From positions 310,001 to 374,000 of the forward strand of contig JAYKKR010000014.1 of NCBI GenBank assembly GCA_036971615.1: DNA of 64,000 nucleotides, in the 5' to 3' direction. Made by a program: the position numbers and the translations under genes. The notes under the pieces are model-generated. The model was not told the origin of the DNA and did no database searches. It saw nothing but the letters and a program-made list of their open reading frames with translations. This document shows positions 45,098-57,333 of the stretch, piece by piece (the first letter of the stretch is position 1; every line of letters begins with the position of its first letter). Source of the stretch: Amyloporia xantha (taxonomy: Eukaryota > Basidiomycota > Agaricomycetes > Polyporales > Adustoporiaceae).

Positions 45098-47325
45098 ATG
45101 ATCGCGCCGCGCCTGGTGCGCATCCCTTCACCAAGTAATTCAGTTAATCTAGTAACTGTGCGCAAGAGAGGCAGTCCGTCTCATATGCGTTCCAAACTGT
45201 TAAAATCCCGTCGCTCTTACACGACAAGCGGTGGGCTTGCAGACAACAGTCTTGTTTTTGGCCCTGGAGGACAAGCCTCGATCGTCGCGCCTCAAAGCAT
45301 TGACGATGGCCCTGGAATTGTTACTCAGAGTCAAGGTCAATCCAGTTCTCAGGATGATCCACTCGATCAGCCTCCTGTGAAAGTCATATCGAGTTTACAA
45401 CCGCAGAGTCAGCAGGTAACATAATGACCACTATTGTAACTTTTGTTAGACTGAGGCACGGATTTTTCCAGACAGCTGCACCAAGTATGAGTCAAGTCGC
45501 TTCTGGTAGCATCGCCTCCACATCGGAAGTGACTAGTACCACGACTAATACTCAGCCCTTGACATCTGCATCACTAGCCCCTACTACCTCTTCTGGAAAG
45601 ACGGCGGCGTCTTCCATAAGCACTGTCCCAGGGACCTCTTCATCGCCAGCACCAACATCGACGATGAGTCTGACCACCACCGTTACATCCTCATCCTCAT
45701 CTCCAAATGCTACTAGTACGTCCACCGTCTCAGCAGCGTCGTCGTCGGATTCCGCACAAAAGGCCAGACTTCACGCCGGAATTGCCTTTGGTGCAATTGC
45801 TGGTATAGCAATCGTTGTCGCTCTTTTGGCATGGCGGAGACGCATCTGGAGACGCTCGCGCCGTCAGTTTCTGGAGAATAGTGCAATCTGGCCTTGGGAT
45901 AAGGATTCCGCGGACGGCGTCGGCCGCGATCGATGCCGTCTGGAGAAGGGGGTCCATCAAGTCAACACAACGACCTTATGGGAGCCGGCTCCAACCAAGC
46001 CGACGCTGCCTGCTTTCAACGCGCTTTCTCCCCTGCAGGACGTTGCTCTTGAGGACAGTCATCCATATCCTCTTGTCCCGGCTCCCGTGCATCTCGGCAA
46101 TCCAGCTGGAGCGTACCCCACGGTCCAGCTATGTAGCGCGAATAGTAGTGTTCCCGATCTCGCACCTGCCCTGGGGACCCTGCAGGTAGCAAATCTTATG
46201 CCCGGAGACCTCTCGTCAGAGTCGAGCGACGAAGCTAGCCGTGCCGGTTCCGCGTTGGGCATTGCCTCCATGTCGCATAGTCTGTCGTCCGAGTGCGGCA
46301 CCCCCTATTATCCTATGGCGAGCGAGCGCCCTCGCTTTCTAGGTCTTCATGGAAGCGGACTAACCGTTCCCTGGTTAGCTGACCCGTCCCGTCCTCCCTC
46401 TTCGGCAAGATATCACTCTGGATCTGTAGATACTGCCAGCGAGAAAGACTTAGGGCCATTACCATATCCTGGGGATAGGCCCACGCAGACAGCATCTGGA
46501 CAGGCCGGCTGGGCAGCGTCCATTAAGTCGAACATTGTCAATGCATTCCACGCTGTGGTCAAAACCAACCCTGCGGACTCTTCCGGCGATTGTTTGACTT
46601 TCCCCCCTAATCGAACAGGGCCACAATGGAGGACTGCCCATCGTGAGGTCACCAATTCGGGGATTGGCGTCTTGTCCAGAGCGAGCACGGTGCGCTCCGT
46701 TCATTCTGACGTGAAAGAATGGAGGCAGGACGAAGTGGATAATCCCACCGGGGCAGATCCCATACATGTGCACTTTCCGGATAACTCGGCGGACTTGGCA
46801 CCTCACACACTAGGCACGTTACCAGGGAATGTACAGAGGCCACCCGCCGCTGTGATAAATGCGGGCGCATTTTCATCCGGGGAACAGAAGACAGGCGCGA
46901 CGGACAATAGCTTGTATCCTACGCCGTCTACGTCTCATTTCACACCAATACCCCGCTTTGGATCCGATCCTCCTCAGCTACCGGAGATAACCACAATTTT
47001 GCGTACGCCGATAGAACGTTCTGTCTCTTCCACAGACCAAGGTCGACATAATAATAGCAAGAGTTATCGATATGCTGCGCGACAGAAGACCCGTAGACTC
47101 CGGCGTCCAAGCATGGTGTCACCAGCGTCTTCATACTGTTCAGTTGGTTCAGACATGTCTAGGCAGTCGAGCAAGTCCTCTCAACGGCTAACAGACGCGG
47201 AGCAGTTTGCGAAGAGACTGTTGAGAGAGCGAAGGAAGAGAGTGATGGAAATGAATATCGGAAGAAAGCAGAGCAGAAAGCAAACTCTGGGCGGTGGAGA
47301 ATTCTTAGAGGCCACAAGTGCGTAG
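45098..47325 (+). CDS. Ser/Thr-rich single-pass membrane protein, function unknown
   Basis: Two exons are supported: from the ATG at 45098 to 45415, then 45472-47325, with an intron at 45416-45471 that joins in frame (SQQ to TAAPSM). The product has a Ser/Thr/Pro-rich, probably O-glycosylated outer part, one strong membrane span (HAGIAFGAIAGIAIVVALLAW), a stop-transfer cluster WRRRIWRRSRRQF and a long (about 480 aa) cytosolic tail ending in a basic helix (FAKRLLRERRKRVMEMN). The topology recalls Mid2/WSC-type wall sensors, but no WSC or Mid2 motif is seen. No clear signal peptide is in the visible first exon, so an upstream exon or another start is possible. Confidence 0.72.
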
Positions 47326-47839
47326 GCTACCTGGCATATTGTCTATTGCGTATTTCGAGGGGATAGCTGTATGGATAGTAATTGATTAGCCATAGATACC
47401 TCTCTTGAATTCAAGAGCCCTACTATATGATCACTATGTGACTGAAGGTTGAACATAGTCAAAGATTCAGAAACGTAGTCTTCAAGAATATATCCGAGTC
47501 CAAACCAACTTCAAGGCTTTACCGCTACACGGTTCAAGGTATCACACCGTCAACTAAAGTTATCCAGCGTTATCCGACAGAGGGGCATATGCAGATGGCA
47601 GCACATTGCATCCTATTGCTGTGGCACAAAAGTCATATTTGTCGATTCTCGGTATGATAAACCGTACGCTGCATGTGTATTCATTACACTTCGATTCACC
47701 TCCTCTTCGCATAATTGCTGTGAAGTGTGGAAACCCTCACTGAGTCGATCAGAATAAGCATGTAGTATGTGATCTCGTACCAGTTGGAAGTTAATAGATA
47801 ATTGATCTGAATGGCGCTCGGTAAGTCGACATGATAGAT
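47326..47839. other. Convergent intergenic stretch
   Basis: 0.5 kb between the membrane-protein gene and the hydrolase remnant. Nothing recognised. Confidence 0.4.
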
Positions 47840-48400
47840 TCACAAGGACTCGATCCAGGACGCGATATGTTTTAGAGTTGCTGTTGTTTCAGGCTCATGC
47901 CCCTCCAATGCGACAACATCGTGTGTTGCATCTTTCACCTCGTCGTATGTGACTTTATCTTCTCCGATATCAGCCGTTAGGCGATCACGAAACGTGAGCA
48001 CGGGCGTTAAATTCATTTCTGCCTCCCCCACGGCAAGATAGGTTCTTGGAAACCCCTTGAACAGGCATTCACACTTGGAGAGCTTGAGAGATGCAGAAGA
48101 TATCCATGGGTTCGCATATAGCCCAAATACCGAGTGGATGAGTCTGGCCTGTCGTGTATGACCGCCCAGTCCACAGACGGCGAGGAAAGGAGCACTGCAC
48201 CAGGCGTAGGTACGTCGGAGAGTTCGCTCATGGCCAGATACGGACAAGAGAGATGGCAAGATGACCCCCTGCTAATTCGCCAGCGACTATAATATTCTCC
48301 GAGCGGAAGCCAATGACATGGAGGAGGTAATAGTAGCCAGCGAGAGAAAGGGGCCTGAGTCGATACGGCAGCAGACAGCACCGACGCGACGCGCCGTGAT
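47840..48400 (-). pseudogene. Alpha/beta-hydrolase fragment (paralogue of the gene at 57334)
   Basis: The C-terminal part (ending GHEPETTATLKHIASWIESL) is nearly collinear with the last 100 residues of the intact gene at 57334-58590, whose matching end is WHEPERTATIKHITSWIESL. Upstream pieces AGYYYLLHVIGFRSENII and YLAMSELSDVP lie in different frames. The nucleophile elbow reads GELAGG where the intact copy has GDSAGG, so the catalytic serine is gone. About 40 codons between the STRY and the NPWISSASLKL segments are missing, and there is no N-terminal half or HGG motif. It is a truncated, frameshifted relic. Confidence 0.85.
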
Positions 48401-48611
48401 CGAGGCGCGTCTGTCACGTGCTGTACCCGTATAGACCCTCGACGATCACCTTTGTCCAGACCAATTCAATGTACGGATAATATTCCCAGGTGATACCTAC
48501 ATTGATCATTACTAGCACTGTCCTGTTTATCGTATTGTGGCACCAGCTGTTTCCAAACCACTTGCAAACGGCGACATTCCTCACTATTACCCTGCTTTGA
48601 CGGCAGGGACC

Positions 48612-51600
48612 ATGGCCGCCAACTTCTTGCCGGTTCTTTCACCGAATGATATTCAGCGGGCTGCTGAGGCAGGTCCCTATGTTGCTATTGAGAAGGAGAC
48701 ACTGACAATTGCCTGCATATATATAGTTGATTCAAGAAGCGTATGCGCCACAGAACAACGTCTCTTCGGATGATCAGCGTCGCCTTCAGCAAGAGCTCTT
48801 TGAAATCCAGAAACGGCCTGAGGCATGGGGTCTAGTGCTACCATTTCTGGACCATGCAGACACAAACGTGCAATTCTTCGGAGCCCATACTGCGCAAGTC
48901 AAAATTGCCAGAGACTGGTGAGCCTTGATCCTACATATTACGAGAGTAAGCAGGCGTCATGGTGTGGCGAGCAGGGCAAGTTTCCCACAAGAGCACATAT
49001 TACCTTTACGCGACATGCTACTTGAGATTACCGGGCGTTCCATCTCGAGTGGTCGAAATAAAGTCATTCTTCGCAAATTGTTTGTTGCAGTAGGCGTTGT
49101 TTCTCCGGATTGTTGCGAGGTTTTTTCGAATTTGCTGCTTCATAGATTACTTCCCTCGCATTGAAAATATGCCCGGGATCTCCCTCACGTTGGCCGGACT
49201 GGCTGCCTTCATGTGTCAACACCATGTCAAGCCTCGGCGCGTCGAGCGAACACATTCTGGATTTCCTGGCTATAGTGGCGGAAGAAGTAGAGAGCGCTGA
49301 TCTGCTAGCCACGAGTAAGTGAGTGAATCCACTTCGTCAAGCTGTTTGAAATATTCTGATTGTCGCAGAGCACAAATGCAGACGACATTACTGGATGTAG
49401 TTCCAATGGTAACACAAGCTCTCACATCATGTATATCGACACCGCAAGCCCGCGATACTCCTCACCAACTGGTATCTGCACTGAAATGCCTTCAAGCATG
49501 GCTGACCGTTATCCCCGCGAAGTATGTACATTCCCAGCTGCACCACATTGCGCCCTGACGCGCACTGTCTGCAGCGAGTTAATTCCTCTGATATCTCCAC
49601 TCATTGCGCTTTTGGAACCTATCTCTGGGGCGGCACCGGGGGAAGAGTTTGATGAAACATCCTTCGTGCTTGCGTCGGAGACACTCCAGGAGGTTATGGC
49701 AAAGTCCGCACTTTCAGATGGCTCTGGCAGCAAATCGCTCACTGAACCCCTTCTCCTGTGGTGTGAGCGCTACGGAGGAAAGATTGTCGAGGAGACGCTG
49801 CGCAGTGAGCAAATCCGCCCGTTCAGCGTTCAATCGCGCGCCTTACCCTTCGACGTTTTCAGCCGGGTTCGTGGACGGCGTGTCGCACTCCTTCTGTAAG
49901 CTGTTAGTTGCAGTTGGAGACCACTCTACACTCTACCTAGCCGCCAACATTGCCTCGCCATCGCCGCCATCGCCATTCCCGCCTCCTCCTCCGCCGACTT
50001 CTTTCCCCTCACCTGCCCTTCCGACCAAATCGCAACTGGTGCAGACCTTCCTAAGACTGCTTCTTGGATACACAGCGCTTCCTGGTTTTTATGCCGCAGA
50101 CGAAGAGGAAAGCGAGCTGACCCTCGGGTTCTGGTATCTATTTCAGGAGGCGTTATGGAGCTCCGAGTATGAACAGGAGTTCGACTATGGCGACAATTCA
50201 GCAGACGGGGGGCAGGAGAAAGGTGAACAAGCTCAGTGGCGCATCTCAAAGGCGGTGTATTCGGAGCTCGTGCAGATATTGAGGCGAAAGGTCGTGTGGC
50301 CGGGAGCGGCAACTTTGCGCACTTGGCCTAGAGGTGCGCGCATGTGGAATGTCTGTCTGTTCTTGAGAGATGATCGTTTGACATAGATCGAAGGGACAAG
50401 TTTCAAGCGTGCGTAAATCACCTGATATAAAAGTGCATACAGTGAACGTTTTGTCCCATTTTTATAGATATCGACGTGATGTCGGCGATACGTTGATCAA
50501 CGCGTGCGTGCTCACTCAGCTGATACTCGGAGCGTCGCCATGCCTAGCTGAATTTATAGGTATTATATCCTACGAAACGACCTATTACGCTACTACGTGG
50601 ACGATATCATACAGCGACTGTCTTCCAGACAGGAGAATCAGGGATGGGAGGTGAATGGCACATCTACATCATAGTACTGGCGTGGCTAGATGTTTGACTG
50701 ACCCACTCTCCAGGAAATAGAAGGAACATTGCACTGTATCATGGCGGTCCAAGAAGCCATCCCTCTAGAGGAAAATCTACACCTTTCCCGGATATTTGGA
50801 CCCGAAATTCTCGGTCGCCTCCCCGTGACTGGAGCTGACCGCGTGCGGAGAACAGCGTTGTTGCTCATAGGTCAGTATATTCCGCTCCTTCAACGCCATG
50901 TCTGATCGATCCACACACTGCGGACAGGATCCTTTGCGTCTTGGTTTACCACTCAGTCGGACTCATCTGCATCGTCTCTGCTTATGAATGTCATTGGCTA
51001 TGTTGTCGCAGCTCTTCCTGAACCCACATTATGTCTTCCTGCTGCGACTGCCCTCCGCGATGTCTGCGACGCCAATCGGGCTGCCCTTGCTCCCCATGTT
51101 GGCGCCTTTGGGAAGCTCCACGCTGAGCTGGCCGGGATACCTGTAGGCATTGCATTATATCTCTTCAGCAGGCCAAGTAGACCTCACGCAGAACTCACAG
51201 GATACCGAGAAAAGCAAAGTGCTGCAGTCGATTGCGAGCGTCATCCAGGCGTTGCCGCCTGTAGAGGCGATTCCCCCGATCGAGGTATATCATGGCTACA
51301 GTTTCTCCTTTGTTTAACTGATTGTAATATATGTCAGGCAATCGTCAGTCCCGTGGTCTCAAGACTCTTCGAGGCTCTTCAGTCGTCAACACGAGTCAGT
51401 CAATGTCCTTACTATGTCCTATATCTGCTCATATAGATATTCAGCTCCCCGATGAAGCTCGCGCTGTGGCCATACAACAACTGGAGACGATCGCGGGGGT
51501 CGCTAAAGGCCTTACGCGCACGACAGACTCCCTGCTTATATTTGATGACTCTCCGCCTGTCCAAGAGATGCACAGGCAAATAAGGCAAGCGAGAGATGAC

Positions 51601-52892
51601 CCACGGTCCGTCGAATTACGAAAGGCCATACTGGACGCAGTCAGAAGGACCGTCGAGCTCTGGTCCACTGACGCCAGTGTCAGTGATGTGAGTGATGACT
51701 TGTTCCCCTCCTGACTCGGTGTAGACTCAGCGATCTCATAACTGTAGGCTCTGAGTGATCTCTTCAAGGCCATCACCGCTCTGCCATCTGACATCACCAT
51801 CCTCTCCCTTCCTCCTGCACCCCTACTCGAATTGATCTGTATGGCAGTTCAGCGGCAACTGACGGCTGTTTGGCTAAGTTTGGCCAGCATGCTTATTATA
51901 CAGCTCGATCCGCCCACATTGATTCCGACGACGTTCAAATCGATCCCGAGTGAGGAGGCACAGGGCATTGTCGTGAATGTTCTGGGCGTGCTATTGCAGA
52001 CGACTTTCAATACTTTAGGTCGGCTAGGCGCAATGGAAGCGGTAAGTCTTAGCCGTGGCATATTCGCTGTGCTCAGATCGAGTTGATGTGCATTGTTCAT
52101 CAGAATCCCGACATTGTTCAATCATTCTTCAGTTGTATGGACACGGTTCGTGCATCGGCTTCGGGGCTTCAAAGGAGAAAGCTCACGCGTGTGAATAGGC
52201 TGCGCAACATTTCGTCTCCGCCTTCTACCTACTGCCAGTGGATATGTTCAATGCTCTCATGCAGTGTGCAATTACCTCGCTGGGGTTGCAAGAGCGATAC
52301 TCTCTCGTTGCAGCATGTACCTTCGCAGTAAGATCCGATAGCTCATTACGTACATGCCTCTCCGCTGTCACTCACACTGGGATATTTGTAGACCACCCTA
52401 ATCAACCGCACGTGTGTCACTGAGGAGCTGAGCCCAGCAAAGGCCATGCTTGCTGAAGTGCACGGTCCCTCTGTCATGAGAGCAGTACTGAGCGGCTTCG
52501 CCGGAATAGCGCCGCGGACCGCGTCTCCGAATCTCATCGAACTGCTCTCTGTTCTGGTGACGCGCTATCCAGTGGAGAGTCGAAGATGGATGTTAGACGT
52601 CTTGTACGCGGTAGGCACCGTCACTAGCAGCTACTTTGAGGTGGCGATTTTAAAACCTCATTCATGACAGGATGACTTCGCGGACTCCCGTGCCACGAGT
52701 GATGCCAAAGAGCGATTTGTCAAGACCGTGTATGGGTAAGCTTGTTTGGCCATGCGAGACAGTGCCTGCGTGTCTAACGTGTGCATCAGGACTCGGTCGT
52801 CGAAGCGCATACGGGAGGCTGCGCAACAGTTTACGCTCGTGGCCCGAGGTCTGGAGGGGACGAGCTTTGGGTATGCATCTGTGACGGTGTGA
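48612..52892 (+). CDS. Importin-13-like karyopherin beta
   Basis: The ATG at 48612 gives MAANFLPVLSPNDIQRAAE, joined to LIQEAYAPQNNVSSDDQRRLQQELFEIQ, then FFGAHTAQVKIARDW, the importin-beta N-terminal region that contacts Ran. Exons continue through HEAT-type helices (WPDWLPSCVNTM, LVSALKCLQAWL, DGVSHSFCKLLVAVGDHSTLYL, YRRDVGDTLINA, VLQSIASVIQALPP, LPVDMFNALMQCAI, RKWMLDVL-like RRWMLDVLYA). The gene ends REAAQQFTLVARGLEGTSFGYASVTV at 52892. Early exons fixed by frame: 48612-48668, 48727-48917, 48975 to about 49089, 49146-49318. Family members (yeast Kap122/Pdr6, fission yeast Kap111, animal importin-13) carry cargo through nuclear pores in both directions. The first intron (48669-48726) appears to start with GC rather than GT. 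Confidence 0.9.
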
Positions 52893-54050
52893 GTATAATG
52901 CAGGATGGATGAGAGCTACGCCAAACGAGCACGGTCGGAATAAATAAATAAGTGTTCTCACATTGTATATTATGTTTCAAGTATCCAATTCCCGGAACGG
53001 GTTGTGAGAAATTGCGGAACCATTGCTGTGAATACCGGTATGGCTTGCTTTTGTGAGCATCAGGGCTTGCTGGCAATCAAACTACAGAAAATTATGACTG
53101 ACATCGACGACGTCACGAGCACGTACAGTATCTCGTGGAAGGCAATTTGTGATATGTCAATGAGAGGGCAAGTGTACAATATAACCCTGTCGCATTTTCG
53201 GGACAAACGCTGCGTATATTATACCAGCTGAGATATACCGCCCAGCTTACTAGATCTGGGATTATGGGCACAGGTCGCCTGGGCGGGATCGGTCTCTCGT
53301 CGGATGCAAAGTGTCCAGTCATACTACCCCTATTAAGATGGCCTGCGCCCTTTAATTCGTGTCCCGAGAATGTCGTGGTCAATTATTATTAAACGTTAAT
53401 AGGAATGGGAAGTGAATCGGACAGCTAGTTATTGCTATGCATAGTTAACGTCGCTGACGCCGTCGGTAGCGTGCTTGCTCTTTGAGGCTGCCAACGGCTG
53501 GTCGCGTGAGTAGTATCAGTATGTCCCTTGGATAACCGAACGTTCCATGAGATACGATGTCAATGGCCTGGGACGTCTTATCGTTCATCCGGCACCAGCG
53601 ACTGTGAAAGGCGAGACCGAGCCGATGACCTTGGAGAACAGCCAGATAAATATGATGCACTCATTAACTAGAATAAAATAATGCTAGAAATCAGTGCGAG
53701 AACACGAATACAATTGTCGAGACGAGACGAGGAGCACCAGATAATTGCGCGCGGCGAACGGATTCAGTCGCAGGGAAAGTGGAAGATGCAAGTGGCGGCG
53801 TCGTATATGGGAAATGCCGAGCCAATCAGAACGCTGGAACAGAGGAAAGGGCCTGCGCCAGGTCAAATGGCAAGTCGTCAACCGGTCGACCGAAACAAGA
53901 ATACACATATGGCGACCCTTCCCCGGCCTCCTCTCCCGCTCCCTCTCTTCCTCATCCCCCAGAATCCTGCCTTTTTAGGTAACTTCCTCAGTTTTTATTT
54001 CTTAAATCTGTCGTTTCCTGGGCCCTCCTATCCCTTGCAAGCAGGGTAAG
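52893..54050. other. Intergenic with CT-rich promoter tract
   Basis: 1.16 kb upstream of the ubinuclein-like gene. A pyrimidine-rich stretch at about 53924-53972 (CCTCCTCTCCCGCTCCCTC...) is the kind seen near fungal start sites. A possible 5' UTR intron runs from GTAACTT (about 53979) to GCAAGCAG (54045), ending just before the ATG. The 122-codon frame 53681-54049 spans this region and is not supported as a gene. Confidence 0.45.
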
Positions 54051-56702
54051 ATGGCCAGCGAGGTCATGGATATTGACAAAGCTATCATAAGCATCCCATC
54101 GTCGCAGTCGTCGCAGTCGTCGCGCTCCCCATCGCCACCTCATCGTTCCCCGATTCTCATCGACGACGACTCTCTTCCCGACCCAGACTCACACCTCACT
54201 GGTAAACCACCGTCGAGGATTGCCAACGGCGTCGTCAAAAGCGAGCACCATCTGGTAGCGAAAGAGAAAAAAGCGAAGCCATCATCCAGCGTCACGGCAG
54301 CAGCCAAACCCGCGTCGAGCGCTGTGGGCGCCAAACCAAAGTCCACCAAGTCGGCTGCTGCTCCTCGTTCTCCGTCTCCTTCACCGCCTCCGCCTGCTCG
54401 TCCACCGCTCGAAACCATTCGTCTCGAGATCCCGCTTGGGGGCCCGGAAGACTATGAGGTTGATATATCTGCGCTGAGCAAGGATACTGGCCAGCGGCCG
54501 CCGACTCCCGTGATTCCTACCAAGCCAGACACTAGCGATGACAGCCACAGCGAAGGGGATGACGAGGGCGACGGTAAGAAGGAAAAGCGGAAGCGCAGGA
54601 AGGTGCGTGCTGGTATTCCGGCCAAGAGTCAACATACTGAGAGATATACGATACACGAGTAGCGGAAGAATGCCGGCGCAGAGTATTACGACACGAACGA
54701 CCCGTTCATCGACGACTCGGAGCTGGCGCAGGACGAACGCACGTTCTTTGCGCAGACCAAGCAGAAAGGCTTCTACGTATCGAGCGGCCAGGTTGCTCTA
54801 CTGAACAAGTAAGTGTCGAGTTTATGGTACTCGGTATCTTTAGAACACTGCGCCGATCAACATCCCCCGTCTCCCCTCCTTTGGCACGCTGTATAGCATA
54901 CTAACCCACACATGCAGAACACCAAAGAAACCCAAGTCGAAGAAAGTCAACATCCTCGCTCCGTCTGCATCGGTCACCGCTGCGCTCTCGAACGCGCCGC
55001 TCCCTCCGTCCCTCGCTGCTGCGTCGCTTTCCCTCCCAACCCTGGCCAGCACATCCAAGCTTTCCAGCACGCCAGCAAATAAGATGAAGACTGAGAACGG
55101 CACGCGGAACTCGCCCATCCCGCTGGACTCGGATGCAGAGGACGAGCATGCCGCGACGGGCGTCAAGCGGAAGCTGAGCGAGGGCCATAGTCCAGCGGTG
55201 AGCATGGTGGGGAGCGTGCAGGATGGGGCGTCGAAGAAGAGGCGGAAGACGGTGGAGATTGTGAGTGCTGCTGCACGCGCCGGTTGGTTGGTATCTCAGT
55301 CTGTTCATTCACAGCAACCATTTCATCCTGAACTCGAAGAAATGTTTGACCATCTCAGGGCTGAGATTGCGAAAGGTGAGCTAGCATTTCTTCATACTGT
55401 TCGGGTTGTTATGTGGAGTGAAGTGAAGTCCACGGAGATGCGTTGTGACGCCCCTGTTCGTGCGACAGCTTGTGGTCAATTGTCCCGTCGCGTTATATGC
55501 CTTATCGTGTCTCGGACACTGCATTCTGCCATGCAGTGCTCTCCGTGGACGGATGTTATCGTGGATGCTTATTTCCGTCTGGTGGAATTCAACTCACAAC
55601 TGTTGCTTGCACAGAGAATTGGGAAGTCAAAGGCAAATTTCCACAGAATCTCAAGCCTATGCTTTGCCAGGTGGCGCTCAAAGCGATCATCGTGGGCGAG
55701 TACAACGACAATTTCTTCAATTTGATGCCTCGGCTATTTCCATATAACAAATTCACGATGACGGTGAGTGCCAAGCGCCATCGCAAATTCGTTTCGCATC
55801 AAATGCTGATGCGCCTTGGGGACATTGTTGCAGAAATTGATTAAGCGTACGATATGGCGGGAGCACACGAACCTACTCGTTGAACGGCAAAACGCACTAC
55901 TGCAGGAGCTGAAAGTGCTCGCAGACGAAGGGTTTCCAAAAGCACAAGAGGAATGGGAGAAGAGTGTCCTCGCGTGGGGTATGTGCATGCTTCCGCTACT
56001 CTTGTCTCATTTGGACTTATGCTTACGGTCTGTTTGATTTCAGAGAAACGGCAAGAACGCGCGAAGGCTGAGGCGGAGGGCGGGGAATCTGTTGCGCACT
56101 CAGTAGAAGGTACACCCATTGCGTCCGACTCGCAGCCCACACCGAAGCTCGGATCCTCCGGGCTTGCGCCACGGACGTCGGTGGACGACGGAGGGAACGA
56201 CACGGGCATGGAACATGAGGATGGCGCGGGGCACTCGGGCGGGCGGGGAAAGGAGTCACATGCGCCTGGGAAACGGTATCGGCTGACGGACACGATGAAG
56301 ACGAAGATCTGGCAGCTGGTGTGCTTGAGCAACGAGTGTTGTCGGATCGAGAATGAGAAGAAGTGAGTGGGCGTCTTTCCTGTTCGGCATGCATGAGCTG
56401 ATCGACGTGATTTGATCAGTGCACTGGAAGGCTCGAATCAGGTAGTTAGCGACCAGGGGGTGCGAAAGAGTCTTTATCAGAAGGTCTGTTTCCGCCCCGT
56501 GGTTCTTTGAAAGGAACATCTTCCTGACATATCATGTAGATCGTAAGTGCGTTCCCTGATGGCTGGCTATCATCAGGGCAAATCTCTCGTGAAGGTGTGT
56601 GATCTATTAGATCAATACATCACTTAGCTGAAAATTGTTGCCCTGATAGTGAGTGTGATGAAGAAGAAATACGAGAAGGAAGTTATGGAAAACGACACCT
56701 GA
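54051..56702 (+). CDS. HPC2/ubinuclein-type HIR histone-chaperone subunit
   Basis: The ATG at 54051 opens a Ser/Pro-rich exon (to about 54600) with a PPLETIRLEIPLGG motif. The next exon holds the Hpc2-related domain (EYYDTNDPFIDDSEL), which binds Hir1/HIRA. A Ser/Lys-rich linker (about 54918-55259, TPKKPKSKKVNIL) and the ubinuclein middle domain follow (HPELEEMFDHLRAEI, WEVKGKFPQNLKPMLCQVALKAI, MPRLFPYNKFTMTKLIKRTIW). The tail contains YRLTDTMKTKIWQLVCLSNECCRIENEKN and ends at a TGA at 56700-56702. Several 50-250 nt introns; the one around 55376-55613 is long. The protein acts in the HIR/HIRA complex that deposits H3-H4 outside replication. Confidence 0.88.
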
Positions 56703-57333
56703 TCATTGCTGCCGATTTACACGGGTTCTCTTATTCATCTCGGCTCGACTTCTGCCCCTGTCTCTCGCTTACTTTTGCGTACGTACGCTTCTATACTTAT
56801 CCATTCGTGCAGGACGTTTTATACTCCGTCGTGTTCGCTTTTCGTGCATTATATTATTGAAATGGTGTAATGATAGCTGCATTTCCTGTACAACAGGTTG
56901 GCCGTTGCTGTAACAAATGCAATACTGTGTGAAGCCGTATATCTCGGCGCATCTTCCCCACCTTGGGCACCGTGGGTGTGTTACGTCGGCTTCGGGCAGG
57001 TGAGTCGTTTAGTACTATTCCTTGAGTGCGATCAGATGCGTCTCTGTTTCGCCACGGAACGGGGCAGAGCATATGCTCTGTGCAGTCTGGACGGTTTGCG
57101 TCTGGGTGTCTATGAGTGTCCCTTTGATGTAAGGAAGACTGTGGAGTTTCATTTCCTTGAGCTGCGAGGTCGCTTAGTGTGCTCCCCACATGCATCAGAG
57201 ACTAGAGCATGTTCAGTAAGTGCCAGTCTGCCATAAAAAGACATGAAGTCGCCCTCCTGCCCGTTTTTCCTGTTTTCTCATCCTTCCCCGCTTGCGAAGA
57301 TTCTAGGAATAATCCCGTTACTCTCCCAACCCA
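56703..57333. other. Intergenic, 0.6 kb
   Basis: Upstream region of the alpha/beta-hydrolase. Small frames on both strands (for example 56854-57195 minus) lack recognisable content. No RNA gene. Confidence 0.4.

Noticed and set aside
53681..54049. 122-codon frame ending one base before the ubinuclein-like start
   Set aside because: It covers a pyrimidine-rich promoter tract and a probable 5' UTR intron; composition is not protein-like.
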